In this document: positions 11,580 to 24,680 of the stretch, piece by piece
Numbering within the stretch: position 1 is the stretch's first letter
How the letters are laid out: every line of letters starts with the position of its first letter
Notes under the pieces: generated by a model
Told to the model about the DNA's origin: nothing
What the model saw: only the letters and a program-made list of their open reading frames with translations
Database searches by the model: none
Translations under genes and position numbers: made by a program
Assembly: GCA_034359265.1 (NCBI GenBank)
Contig: CP136896.1
Location: 36,384,001 to 36,448,000, forward strand
Length of the DNA stretch: 64,000 bases
Source of the DNA: Canna indica
Taxonomy: Eukaryota > Streptophyta > Magnoliopsida > Zingiberales > Cannaceae
Direction: 5' to 3'

Positions 11580-13205
11580 CAACTTCTCCCATCGCAGTGA
11601 ATGTTCTGGAGTCGCTCGGTACTCAGATTACTGGGCGTTTCGAGCCGATACCCCGAAGTTCAATCAGTCGGCATCGTTCAAGATCTATTCGAAAAGTCAT
11701 GCAATTCTTTGCATTAGTCTGTCAAAAATAACTCGATTAATAACTTCTCCCATCATAGTTAATGTTCTGGAGTCGCTTGGGACTCAGATTACAGGGCGTT
11801 CCGAGCCGATACCCCGAAGTTCAATCAGCCGGCTTCGTTCAAGATTCTATTCGAAAAATCGTGCAATTCTGTGCATTAGTCTGTCAAAAATAACTCGATT
11901 AACAACTTCTCCCATCGCAGTGAATGTTCTGGAGTCGCTCGGGACTCATATTACAGGGCGTTTCGAGCCGATACCCCGAAGTTCAATCAGTCGGCTTCGT
12001 TCAAGATTCTATTCGAAAAATCGTGCAATTCTGTGCATTAGTCTGTCAAGAATAACTCGATTAACAACTTCTCCCATCGCAGTGAATGTTCTGGAGTCGC
12101 TCGGTACTCAGATTACTGGGCTTTTCGAGCCGATACCCCGAAGTTCAATCAGTCGGCTTCGTTCAAAATCAATTCGAAAAATCGGGCAATTCTTTGCATT
12201 AGTCTGTCAAAAATAACTCGATTAACAACTTCTCCCATCACAGTGAATGTTCTGGAGTCGTTCGGGACTCAGATTACTGTGCGTTTCGAGCCGATACCCC
12301 GAAGTTCAATCAGTCGGCATCGTTCAAGATCTATTCGAAAAGTCATGCAATTCTTTTGCATTAGTCTGTCAAAAATAACTCGATTAACAACTTCTCCCAT
12401 CATAGTTAATGTTCTGGAGTCGTTCGGGACTCAGATTACAGGGCGTTTCTAGCCGATACCCCGAAGTTCAATCAGTCGGCTTCGTTCAAGATTCTATTCG
12501 AAAAATCGTGCAATTCTGTGCATTAGTCTATCAAAAATAACTCGATTAACAACTTCTCCCATCGCAGTGAATGTTCTGGAGTCGCTCGGTACTCAGATTA
12601 CTGGGCATTTCGAGCCGATACCCCGAAGTTCAATCAGTCGGCATCGTTCAAGATCTATTCGAAAAGTTATGCAATTCTTTGCATTAGTCTGTCAAAAATA
12701 ACTTGATTAATAACTTCTCCCATCATAGTTAATGTTCTGGAGGCGCTTGGGACTCAGATTACAGGGCGTTTCGAGCCGATACCCCGAAGTTCAATCGGCC
12801 GGCTTCGTTCAAGATTCTATTCGAAAAATCGTGCAATTCTGTGCATTAGTCTGTCAAAAATAACTCGATTAACAACTTCTCCCATCGCAGTGAATGTTCT
12901 GGAGTCGCTCGGGACTCATATTACAGGGCGTTTCGAGCCGATACCCCGAAGTTCAATCAGTCGGCTTCGTTCAAGATTCTATTCGAAAAATCGTGCAATT
13001 TTGTGCATTAGTCTGTCAAAAATAACTCGATTAACAACTTCTCCCATCGCAGTGAATGTTCTGGAGTCGCTCGGTACTCAGATTACTGGGCGTTTCGAGC
13101 CGATACCCCGAAGTTCAATCAGTCAGCATCGTTCAAGATCTATTCGAAAAATCATGCAATTCTTTGCATTAGTCTGTCAAAAATAACTCGATTAACAACT
13201 TCTCC
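11580..13205 (+). repeat. 3,390-bp HOR, copy 3 (truncated)
   Basis: The copy follows copy 2 through 11,920, 12,243 and 12,890, all exactly 3,390 bp beyond their counterparts. It breaks off near 13,205, where copy 2 continues with CCCATCACAGTG but this copy switches to CCTATCACAGAG. Only about 1.6 kb, or ten monomers, remains. The switch falls at a place where the same cassette boundary exists elsewhere, as expected from unequal exchange between homologous monomers. Confidence 0.86.
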
Positions 13206-14826
13206 TATCACAGAGAATGTTCTGGAGTCGCTCGGGACTCAGATTACAGGGCGTTTGAGCCGATACCCCGAAGTTCAATCAGTCGGCATCGTTCAAGATC
13301 TATTCGAAAAATCAAGCAATTCTTTGCATTAGTCTGTCAAAAATAACTCGATTAACAACTTCTCCTATCACAGAGAATGTTCTGGAGTCGCTCGGGACTC
13401 AGATTACAGGGCGTTTGAGCCGATACCCCGAAGTTCAATCAGTCTGCTTCGTTCAAGATCTATTCAAAAAATCATGCAATTCTTTGCATTAGTCTGTCAA
13501 AAATAACTCGATTAACAACTTCTCCCATCATAGTGAATGTTCTGGAGTCGCTCGAGACTCAGATTACAGGGCGTTTCGAGCCGATACCCCGAAGTTCAAT
13601 CAGTCTACTTCGTTCAAGATTCTATTCGAAAAATAGTGCAATTCTTTGCATTAGTCTGTCAAAAATAACTCGATTAACAACTTCTCCCATCGCAGTGAAT
13701 GTTCTGGAGTCGCTCGGTACTCAGATTACTGGGCGTTTCGAGCCGATACCCCGAAGTTCAATCAGTCTGCTTCGTTCAAGATTCTATTCAAAAAATAGTG
13801 CAATTCTGTGCATTAGTCTGTCAAGAATAACTCGATTAACAACTTCTCCCATCGCAGTGAATGTTCTGGAGTCGCTCGGTACTCAGATTACTGGGCTTTT
13901 CGAGCCGAAACCCCGAAGTTCAATCAGTCGGCTTCGTTCAAAATCAATTCGAAAAATCGTGCAATTCTTTGCATTAGTCTATCAAAAATAACTCGATTAA
14001 CAACATCTCCCATCACAGTGAATGTTCTGGAGTCGCTCGGGACTCAGATTACTGTGCGTTTCAAGCCGATACCCCGAAGTTCAATCAGTCTACTTCGTTG
14101 AAGATTCTATTTGAAAAATCATGCAATTCATTGCATTAGTCTGTAAAAAATAACTCGATTAACAACTTCTCCCATCACAGTGAATGTTCTGGAGTCGCTC
14201 GGGACTCAGATTACAGGGCTTTTCGAGCCGATACCCCGAAGTTCAATCAGTCGGCTTCGTTCAAAATCTATTCGAAAAGTCATGCAATTCTTTTGCATTA
14301 GTCTGTCAAAAATAACTCGATTAACAACTTCTCCCATCATAGTTAATGTTCTGGAGTCGTTCGGGACTCAGATTACAGGGCGTTTCTAGCCGATACCCCG
14401 AAGTTCAATCAGTCGGCTTCGTTCAAGATTCTATTCGAATAATCGTGCAATTCTATGCATTAGTCTATCAAAAATAACTCGATTAACAACTTCTCCCATC
14501 GCAGTGAATGTTCTGGAGTCGCTCGGTACTCAGATTACTGGGCGTTTCGAGCCGATACCCCGAAGTTCAATCAGTCGGCATCGTTCAAGATCTATTCGAA
14601 AAGTCATGCAATTCTTTGCATTAGTCTGTCAAAAATAACTCGATTAATAACTTCTCCCATCATAGTTAATGTTCTGGAGTCGCTTGGGACTCAGATTACA
14701 GGGCGTTCCGAGCCGATACCCCGAAGTTCAATCAGCCGGCTTCGTTCAAGATTCTATTCGAAAAATCGTGCAATTCTGTGCATTAGTCTGTCAAAAATAA
14801 CTCGATTAACAACTTCTCCCATCGCA
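13206..14826 (+). repeat. Junction block between the 3,390-bp and 970-bp HORs
   Basis: The block begins with two adjacent 160-bp monomers of the GTTTGAGCC form: CTCCTATCACAGAG occurs at 13,202 and again 160 bp later. A cassette at 13,533 and 14,180 then closely matches 3,686-4,702, with one monomer fewer between its two landmarks (647 bp here against 807 bp there). No coding or unique sequence is present. The block looks like re-used older array material. Confidence 0.82.
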
Positions 14827-17800
14827 GTGAATGTTCTGGAGTCGCTCGGGACTCATATTACAGGGCGTTTCGAGCCGATACCCCGAAGTTCAATCAGTCG
14901 GCTTCGTTCAAGATTCTATTCGAAAAATCGTGCAATTCTGTGCATTAGTCTGTCAAGAATAACTCGATTAACAACTTCTCCCATCGCAGTGAATGTTCTG
15001 GAGTCGCTCGGTACTCAGATTACTGGGCTTTTCGAGCCGATACCCCGAAGTTCAATCAGTCGGCTTCGTTCAAAATCAATTCGAAAAATCGGGCAATTCT
15101 TTGCATTAGTCTGTCAAAAATAACTCGATTAACAACTTCTCCCATCACAGTGAATGTTCTGGAGTCGTTCGGGACTCAGATTACTGTGCGTTTCGAGCCG
15201 ATACCGCGAAGTTCAATCAGTCGGCATCGTTCAAGATCTATTCGAAAAGTCATGCAATTCTTTTGCATTAGTCTGTCAAAAATAACTCGATTAACAACTT
15301 CTCCCATCATAGTTAATGTTCTGGAGTCGTTCGGGACTCAGATTACAGGGCGTTTCTAGCCGATACCCCGAAGTTCAATCAGTCAGCTTCGTTCAAGATT
15401 CTATTCGAAAAATCGTGCAATTCTGTGCATTAGTCTGTCAAAAATAACTCGATTAACAACTTCTCCCATCGCAGTGAATGTTCTGGAGTCGCTCGGGACT
15501 CATATTACAGGGCGTTTCGAGCCGATACCCCGAAGTTCAATCAGTCGGCTTCGTTCAAGATTCTATTCGAAAAATCGTGCAATTCTGTGCATTAGTCTGT
15601 CAAGAATAACTCGATTAACAACTTCTCCCATCGCAGTGAATGTTCTGGAGTCGCTCGGTACTCAGATTACTGGGCTTTTCGAGCCGATACCCCGAAGTTC
15701 AATCAGTCGGCTTCGTTCAAAATCAATTCGAAAAATCGGGCAATTCTTTGCATTAGTCTGTCAAAAATAACTCGATTAACAACTTCTCCCATCACAGTGA
15801 ATGTTCTGGAGTCGTTCGGGACTCAGATTACTGTGCGTTTCGAGCCGATACCGCGAAGTTCAATCAGTCGGCATCGTTCAAGATCTATTCGAAAAGTCAT
15901 GCAATTCTTTTGCATTAGTCTGTCAAAAATAACTCGATTAACAACTTCTCCCATCATAGTTAATGTTCTGGAGTCGTTCGGGACTCAGATTACAGGGCGT
16001 TTCTAGCCGATACCCCGAAGTTCAATCAGTCAGCTTCGTTCAAGATTCTATTCGAATAATCGTGCAATTCTGTGCATTAGTCTATCAAAAATAACTCGAT
16101 TAACAACTTCTCCCATCGCAGTGAATGTTCTGGAGTCGCTCGGTACTCAGATTACTGGGCGTTTCGAGCCGATACCCCGAAGTTCAATCAGTCGGCATCG
16201 TTCAAGATCTATTCGAAAAGTCATGCAATTCTTTGCATTAGTCTGTCAAAAATAACTCGATTAATAACTTCTCCCATCATAGTTAATGTTCTTGAGTCGC
16301 TTGGGACTCAGATTACAAGGCGTTCCGAGCCGATACCCCGAAGTTCAATCAGCCGGCTTCGTTCAAGATTCTATTCGAAAAATCGTGCAATTCTGTGCAT
16401 TAGTCTGTCAAAAATAACTCGATTAACAACTTCTCCCATCGCAGTGAATGTTCTGGAGTCGCTCGGGACTCATATTACAGGGCGTTTCGAGCCGATACCC
16501 CGAAATTCAATCAGTCGGCTTCGTTCAAGATTCTATTCGAAAAATCGTGCAATTCTGTGCATTAGTCTGTCAAGAATAACTCGATTAACAACTTCTCCCA
16601 TCGCAGTGAATGTTCTGGAGTCGCTCGGTACTCAGATTACTGGGCTTTTCGAGCCGATACCCCGAAGTTCAATCAGTCGGCTTCGTTCAAAATCAATTCG
16701 AAAAATCGGGCAATTCTTTGCATTAGTCTGTCAAAAATAACTCGATTAACAACTTCTCCCATCACAGTGAATGTTCTGGAGTCGTTCGGGACTCAGATTA
16801 CTGTGCGTTTCGAGCCGATACCCCGAAGTTCAATCAGTCGGCATCGTTCAAGATCTATTCGAAAAGTCATGCAATTCTTTTGCATTAGTCTGTCAAAAAT
16901 AACTCGATTAACAACTTCTCCCATCATAGTTAATGTTCTGGAGTCGTTCGGGACTCAGATTACAGGGCGTTTCTAGCCGATACCCCGAAGTTCAATCAGT
17001 CGGCTTCGTTCAAGATTCTATTCGAAAAATCGTGCAATTCTGTGCATTAGTCTATCAAAAATAACTCGATTAACAACTTCTCCCATCGCAGTGAATGTTC
17101 TGGAGTCGCTCGGTACTCAGATTACTGGGCGTTTCGAGCCGATACCCCGAAGTTCAATCAGTCGGCATCGTTCAAGATCTATTCGAAAAGTCATGCAATT
17201 CTTTGCATTAGTCTGTCAAAAATAACTCGATTAATAACTTCTCCCATCATAGTTAATGTTCTGGAGTCGCTTGGGACTCAGATTACAGGGCGTTCCGAGC
17301 CGATACCCCGAAGTTCAATCAGCCGGCTTCGTTCAAGATTCTATTCGAAAAATCGTGCAATTCTGTGCATTAGTCTGTCAAAAATAACTCGATTAACAAC
17401 TTCTCCCATCGCAGTGAATGTTCTGGAGTCGCTCGGGACTCATATTACAGGGCGTTTCGAGCCGATACCCCGAAGTTCAATCAGTCGGCTTCGTTCAAGA
17501 TTCTATTCGAAAAATCGTGCAATTCTGTGCATTAGTCTGTCAAGAATAACTCGATTAACAACTTCTCCCATCGCAGTGAATGTTCTGGAGTCGCTCGGTA
17601 CTCAGATTACTGGGCTTTTCGAGCCGATACCCCGAAGTTCAATCAGTCGGCTTCGTTCAAAATCAATTCGAAAAATCGGGCAATTCTTTGCATTAGTCTG
17701 TCAAAAATAACTCGATTAACAACTTCTCCCATCACAGTGAATGTTCTGGAGTCGTTCGGGACTCAGATTACTGTGCGTTTCGAGCCGATACCGCGAAGTT

Positions 17801-19130
17801 CAATCAGTCGGCATCGTTCAAGATCTATTCGAAAAGTCATGCAATTCTTTTGCATTAGTCTGTCAAAAATAACTCGATTAACAACTTCTCCCATCATAGT
17901 TAATGTTCTGGAGTCGTTCGGGACTCAGATTACAGGGCGTTTCTAGCCGATACCCCGAAGTTCAATCAGTCAGCTTCGTTCAAGATTCTATTCGAATAAT
18001 CGTGCAATTCTGTGCATTAGTCTATCAAAAATAACTCGATTAACAACTTCTCCCATCGCAGTGAATGTTCTGGAGTCGCTCGGTACTCAGATTACTGGGC
18101 GTTTCGAGCCGATACCCCGAAGTTCAATCAGTCGGCATCGTTCAAGATCTATTCGAAAAGTCATGCAATTCTTTGCATTAGTCTGTCAAAAATAACTCGA
18201 TTAATAACTTCTCCCATCATAGTTAATGTTCTTGAGTCGCTTGGGACTCAGATTACAAGGCGTTCCGAGCCGATACCCCGAAGTTCAATCAGCCGGCTTC
18301 GTTCAAGATTCTATTCGAAAAATCGTGCAATTCTGTGCATTAGTCTGTCAAAAATAACTCGATTAACAACTTCTCCCATCGCAGTGAATGTTCTGGAGTC
18401 GCTCGGGACTCATATTACAGGGCGTTTCGAGCCGATACCCCGAAGTTCAATCAGTCGGCTTCGTTCAAGATTCTATTCGAAAAATCGTGCAATTCTGTGC
18501 ATTAGTCTGTCAAGAATAACTCGATTAACAACTTCTCCCATCGCAGTGAATGTTCTGGAGTCGCTCGGTACTCAGATTACTGGGCTTTTCGAGCCGATAC
18601 CCCGAAGTTCAATCAGTCGGCTTCGTTCAAAATCAATTCGAAAAATCGGGCAATTCTTTGCATTAGTCTGTCAAAAATAACTCGATTAACAACTTCTCCC
18701 ATCACAGTGAATGTTCTGGAGTCGTTCGGGACTCAGATTACTGTGCGTTTCGAGCCGATACCCCGAAGTTCAATCAGTCGGCATCGTTCAAGATCTATTC
18801 GAAAAGTCATGCAATTCTTTTGCATTAGTCTGTCAAAAATAACTCGATTAACAACTTCTCCCATCATAGTTAATGTTCTGGAGTCGTTCGGGACTCAGAT
18901 TACAGGGCGTTTCTAGCCGATACCCCGAAGTTCAATCAGTCGGCTTCGTTCAAGATTCTATTCGAAAAATCGTGCAATTCTGTGCATTAGTCTATCAAAA
19001 ATAACTCGATTAACAACTTCTCCCATCGCAGTGAATGTTCTGGAGTCGCTCGGTACTCAGATTACTGGGCGTTTCGAGCCGATACCCCGAAGTTCAATCA
19101 GTCGGCATCGTTCAAGATCTATTCGAAAAA
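14827..19130 (+). repeat. 970-bp HOR array (6 monomers), paired as 1,940 bp
   Basis: Equivalent monomers start at 15,474, 16,444, 17,414 and 18,384, each 970 bp apart; the first step (14,827 to 15,474) is 647 bp, two monomers short. Rare changes alternate between units. ACCGCGAAG is at 15,851 and 17,791, and TTCTTGAGTCGC is near 16,290 and 18,230, both exactly or about 1,940 bp apart and absent from the unit between. The tract therefore grew by duplicating two-unit blocks. It ends near 19,126, where GAAAAGTCATG is replaced by GAAAAATCATG and the following monomer changes class. Confidence 0.9.
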
Positions 19131-22100
19131 TCATGCAATTCTTTGCATTAGTCTGTCAAAAATAACTCGATTAACAACTTCTCCTATCACAGTGAATGTT
19201 CTGGAGTCGCTCGGGACTCATATTACAGGGCGTTTCGAGCCGATACCCCGAAGTTCAATCAGTCGGCATCGTTCAAGATCTATTCAAAAAATCATGCAAT
19301 TCTTTGCATTAGTCTATCAAAAATAACTCGATTAACAACTTCTCCCATCATATTTAATGTTCTGGAGTCGCTCGGGACTCAGATTACAGGGCGTTTCGAG
19401 TCGATACCCCGAAGTTCAATCAGTTGGCTTCGTTCAAGATTCTATTCGAAAAATCGTGCAATTCTGTGCATTAGTCTGTCAAAAATAACTCGATTAACAA
19501 CTTCTCCCATCACAGTGAATGTTCTGGAGTCACTCGGTACTCAGATTACTGGGCGTTTCGAGCTGATACCCCAAAGTTCAATCAGTCGGCATCGTTCAAG
19601 ATCTATTAGAAAAATCAAGTAATTCTTTGCATTAGTCTGTCAAAAATAACTCGATTAACAACTTCTCCCATCACAGTGAATGTTCTGGAGTCGCTCGGGA
19701 CTCAGATTACAGGGCGTTTCAAGCCGATACCCCGAAGTCCAATCAGTCTGCTTCGTTCAAGATTCTATTCGAAAAATAGTGCAATTCTGTGCTTTAGTCT
19801 GTCAAGAATAACTCGATTAACAACTTCTCCCATCGCAGTGAATGTTCTGGAGTCGCTCGGTACTCAGATTACTGGGCGTTTCAAGCCGATACCCCGAAGT
19901 TCAATCAGTCGGCTTCGTTCAAAATCAATTCGAAAAATCATGCAATTATGTGCATTAGTCTATCAAAAATAACTCGATTAACAACTTCTCCCATCGCAGT
20001 GAATGTTTTGGAGTCGCTCGGTACTCAGATTACAGGCCGTTTCGAGCCGATACCCCGAAGTTCAATCAGTCGGCATCGTTCAAGATCTATTCGAAAAATC
20101 AAGCAATTCTTTGCATTAGTGTGTCAAAAATAACTCGATTAACAACTTCTCCTATCACAGAGAATGTTCTGGAGTCGCTCGGGACTCAGATTACAGGGCG
20201 TTTGAGCCGATACCCAGAAGTTCAATCAGTCTGCTTCGTTCAAGATCTATTCGAAAAATCATGCAATTCTTTGCATTAGTCTGTCAAAAATAACTCGATT
20301 AACAACTTCGCCCATCACAGTGAATGTTCTGGAGTCGCTCGAGACTCAGATTACAGGGCGTTTCGAGCCGATACCCCGAAGTTCAATCAGTCTACTTCGT
20401 TCAAGATTCTATTCGAAAAATAGTGCAATTCTTTGCATTAGTCTGTCAAAAATAACTCGATTAACAACTTCTCCCATCGCAGTGAATGTTCTGGAGTCGC
20501 TCGAGACTCAGATTACAGGGCGTTTCGAGCCGATACCCCGAAGTTCAATCAGTCTACTTCGTTCAAGATTCTATTCGAAAAATAGTGCAATTCTTTGCAT
20601 TAGTCTGTCAAAAATAACTCGATTAACAACTTCTCCCATCACAGTGAATGTTCTGGAGTCGCCCGGGACTCAGATTACAGGGCGTTTCGAGCCGATACCC
20701 CGAAGTTCAATCAGTCGGCATCGTTCAAGATCTATTCGAAAAATCATGCAATTCTTTGCCTTAGTCTGTCAAAAATTACTCGATTAACAACTTCTCCATC
20801 GCAGTCAATGTTCTGGAGTCGCTCGGGACTCAAATTACAGGGCGTTTCAAGCCGATACCCCGAAGTTCAATCAGTCTACTTCGTTCAAGATTCTATTTGA
20901 AAAATCATGCAATTCATTGCATTAGTCTGTAAAAAATAACTCGATTAACAACTTCTCCCATCACAGTGAATGTTCTGGAGTCGCTCGGGACTCAGATTAC
21001 AGGGCTTTTCGAGCCGATACCCCGAAGTTCAATCAGTCGGCTTCGTTCAAAATCTATTCGAAAAGTCATGCAATTCTTTTGCATTAGTCTGTCAAAAATA
21101 ACTCGATTAACAACTTCTCCCATCATAGTTAATGTTCTGGAGTCGTTCGGGACTCAGATTACAGGGCGTTTCTAGCCGATACCCCGAAGTTCAATCAGTC
21201 GGCTTCGTTCAAGATTCTATTCGAATAATCGTGCAATTCTGTGCATTAGTCTATCAAAAATAACTCGATTAACAACTTCTCCCATCGCAGTGAATGTTCT
21301 GGAGTCGCTCGGTACTCAGATTACTGGGCGTTTCGAGCCGATACCCCGAAGTTCAATCAGTCGGCATCGTTCAAGATCTATTCGAAAAGTCATGCAATTC
21401 TTTGCATTAGTCTGTCAAAAATAACTCGATTAATAACTTCTCCCATCATAGTTAATGTTCTGGAGTCGCTTGGGACTCAGATTACAGGGCGTTCCGAGCC
21501 GATACCCCGTAGTTCAATCAGCCGGCTTCGTTCAAGATTCTATTCGAAAAATCGTGCAATTCTGTGCATTAGTCTGTCAAAAATAACTCGATTAACAACT
21601 TCTCCCATCGCAGTGAATGTTCTGGAGTCGCTCGGGACTCATATTACAGGGCGTTTCGAGCCGATACCCCGAAGTTCAATCAGTCGGCTTCGTTCAAGAT
21701 TCTATTCGAAAAATCGTGCAATTCTGTGCATTAGTCTGTCAAGAATAACTCGATTAACAACTTCTCCCATCACAGTGAATGTTCTGGAGTCGTTCGGGAC
21801 TCAGATTACTGTGCGTTTCGAGCCGATACCCCGAAGTTCAATCAGTCGGCATCGTTCAAGATCTATTCGAAAAGTCATGCAATTCTTTTGCATTAGTCTG
21901 TCAAAAATAACTCGATTAACAACTTCTCCCATCATAGTTAATGTTCTGGAGTCGTTCGGGACTCAGATTACAGGGCGTTTCTAGCCGATACCCCGAAGTT
22001 CAATCAGTCGGCTTCGTTCAAGATTCTATTCGAAAAATCGTGCAATTCTGTGCATTAGTCTATCAAAAATAACTCGATTAACAACTTCTCCCATCGCAGT

Positions 22101-22582
22101 GAATGTTCTGGAGTCGCTCGGTACTCAGATTACTGGGCGTTTCGAGCCGATACCCCGAAGTTCAATCAGTCGGCATCGTTCAAGATCTATTCGAAAAATC
22201 ATGCAATTCTTTGCATTAGTCTGTCAAAAATAACTCGATTAACAACTTCTCCTATCACAGTGAATGTTCTGGAGTCGCTCGGGACTCATATTACAGGGCG
22301 TTTCGAGCCGATACCCCGAAGTTCAATCAGTCGGCATCGTTCAAGATCTATTCGAAAAGTCATGCAATTCTTTGCATTAGTCTGTCAAAAATAACTCGAT
22401 TAATAACTTCTCCCATCATAGTTAATGTTCTGGAGTCGCTTGGGACTCAGATTACAGGGCGTTCCGAGCCGATACCCCGAAGTTCAATCAGCCGGCTTCG
22501 TTCAAGATTCTATTCGAAAAATCGTGCAATTCTGTGCATTAGTCTGTCAAAAATAACTCGATTAACAACTTCTCCCATCGTA
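19131..22582 (+). repeat. Mixed cassette block
   Basis: This stretch strings together pieces seen in other HORs: the CAAGTAATTC monomer and the GCAATTATG cassette (19,942), a GAGACTCAG monomer, then the 20,966 and 21,613 landmarks that match 4,493/5,140 and 14,180/14,827. Within it, the GAGACTCAG/TCTACTTCG monomer starting near 20,320 is duplicated next to itself as an exact 162-bp step. After 21,613, one long-form monomer pair present in related blocks is missing, so the frame stays open for 123 codons. No gene is present. Confidence 0.82.
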
Positions 22583-24680
22583 GTGAATGTTCTGGAGTCG
22601 CTCGGGACTCATATTACAGGGCGTTTCAAGCCGATACCCCGAAGTTCAATCAGTCGGCTTCGTTCAAGATTCTATTCGAAAAATCGTGCAATTCTGTGCA
22701 TTAGTCTGTCAAAAATAACTCGATTAACAACTTCTCCCATCGCAGTGAATGTTCTGGAGTCGCTAGGTACTCAGATTACTGGGCTTTTCGAGCCGATACC
22801 CCGAAGTTCAATCAGTCGGCTTCGTTCAAAATCAATTCGAAAAATCGGGCAATTCTTTGAATTAGTCTGTCAAAAATAACTCGATTACAACTTCTCCCAT
22901 CACAGTGAATGTTCTGGAGTCGTTCGGGACTCAGATTACTGTGCGTTTCGAGCCGATACCCCGAAGTTCAATCAGTCGGCATCGTTCAAGATCTATTCGA
23001 AAAGTCATGCAATTCTTTTGCATTAGTCTGTCAAAAATAACTCGATTAACAACTTCTCCCATCATAGTTAATGTTCTGGAGTCGTTCGGGACTCAGATTA
23101 CAGGTCGTTTCTAGCCGATACCCCGAAGTTCAATCAGTCGGCTTCGTTCAAGATTCTATTCGAAAAATCGTGCAATTCTGTGCATTAGTCTATCAAAAAT
23201 AACTCGATTAACAACTTCTCCCATCGCAGTGAATGTTCTGGAGTCGCTCGGTACTCAGATTACTGGGCGTTTCGAGCCGATACCCCGAAGTTCAATCAGT
23301 CGGCATCGTTCAAGATCTATTCGAAAAATCATGCAATTCTTTGCATTAGTCTGTCAAAAATAACTCGATTAACAACTTCTCCTATCATAGTGAATGTTTT
23401 GGAGTCGCTCGGGACTCATTTTACAGGGCGTTTCGAGCCGATACCCCGAAGTTCAATCAGTCGGCATCGTTCAAGATCTATTCGAAAAATCATGCAATTC
23501 TTTGCATTAGTCTATCAAAAATAACTCGATTAACAACTTCTCCCATCATAGTTAATGTTCTGGAGTCGCTCGGGACTCAGATTACAGGGCGTTTCGAGCC
23601 GATACCCCGAAGTTCAATCAGTTGGCTTCGTTCAAGATTCTATTCGAAAAATCGTGCAATTCTGTGCATTAGTCTGTCAAAAATAACTCGATTAACAACT
23701 TCTCCCATCACAGTGAATGTTCTGGAGTCACTCGGTACTCAGATTACTGGGCGTTTCGAGCTGATACCCCAAAGTTCAATCAGTCGGCATCGTTCAAGAT
23801 CTATTAGAAAAATCAAGTAATTCTTTGCATTAGTCTGTCAAAAATAACTCGATTAACAACTTCTCCCATCACAGTGAATGTTCTGGAGTCGCTCGGGACT
23901 CAGATTACAGGGCGTTTCGAGCCGATACCCCGAAGTTCAATCAGTTGGCTTCGTTCAAGATTCTATTCGAAAAATCGTGCAATTCTGTGCATTAGTCTGT
24001 CAAAAATAACTCGATTAACAACTTCTCCCATCACAGTGAATGTTCTGGAGTCACTCGGTACTCAGATTACTGGGCGTTTCGAGCTGATACCCCAAAGTTC
24101 AATCAGTCGGCATCGTTCAAGATCTATTAGAAAAATCAAGTAATTCTTTGCATTTTCTGTCAAAAATAACTCGATTAACAACTTCTCCCATCACAGTGAA
24201 TGTTCTGGAGTCGCTCGGGACTCAGATTACAGGGCGTTTCGAGCCGATACCCCGAAGTCCAATCAGTCTGCTTCGTTCAAGATTCTATTCGAAAAATAGT
24301 GCAATTCTGTGCATTAGTCTGTCAAGAATAACTCGATTAACAACTTCTCCCATCGCAGTGAATGTTCTGGAGTCGCTCGGTACTCAGATTACTGGGCGTT
24401 TCGAGCCGATACCCCGAAGTTCAATCAGTCGGCATCGTTCAAGATCTATTCGAAAAGTCATGCAATTATTTGCATTAGTCTGTCAAAAATAACTCGATTA
24501 ATAACTTCTCCCATCATAGTTAATGTTCTGGAGTCGCTTGGGACTCAGATTACAGGGCGTTCCGAGCCGATACCCCGAAGTTCAATCAGCCGGCTTCGTT
24601 CAAGATTCTATTCGAAAAATCGTGCAATTCTGTGCATTAGTCTGTCAAAAATAACTCGATTAACAACTTCTCCCATCGTA
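22583..24680 (+). repeat. 1,776-bp HOR, expanded copy 1 (2,098 bp)
   Basis: Landmarks CAGGTCGTTTCTAG (near 23,101) and GGGACTCATTTTACAGGG (near 23,410) recur 2,099 bp later, not 1,776 bp. The extra 323 bp is a local dimer duplication: the CTGATACCCCAAAG monomer is at 23,761 and again at 24,084, and GTTGGCTTCG is at 23,621 and 23,944. GCTAGGTACTC near 22,760 is another diagnostic of this HOR family. Boundaries are approximate. Confidence 0.87.
23883..24205 (+). repeat. 323-bp dimer duplication inside HOR copy 1
   Basis: This two-monomer segment (161 + 162 bp) repeats the preceding segment at about 23,560-23,882 with matching landmarks exactly 323 bp apart. It is absent from the next two HOR copies. 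Its right end contains GCATTTTCTGTC in place of GCATTAGTCTGTC; that change is shared with the next copy near 25,928 but not with the third. Confidence 0.84.
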
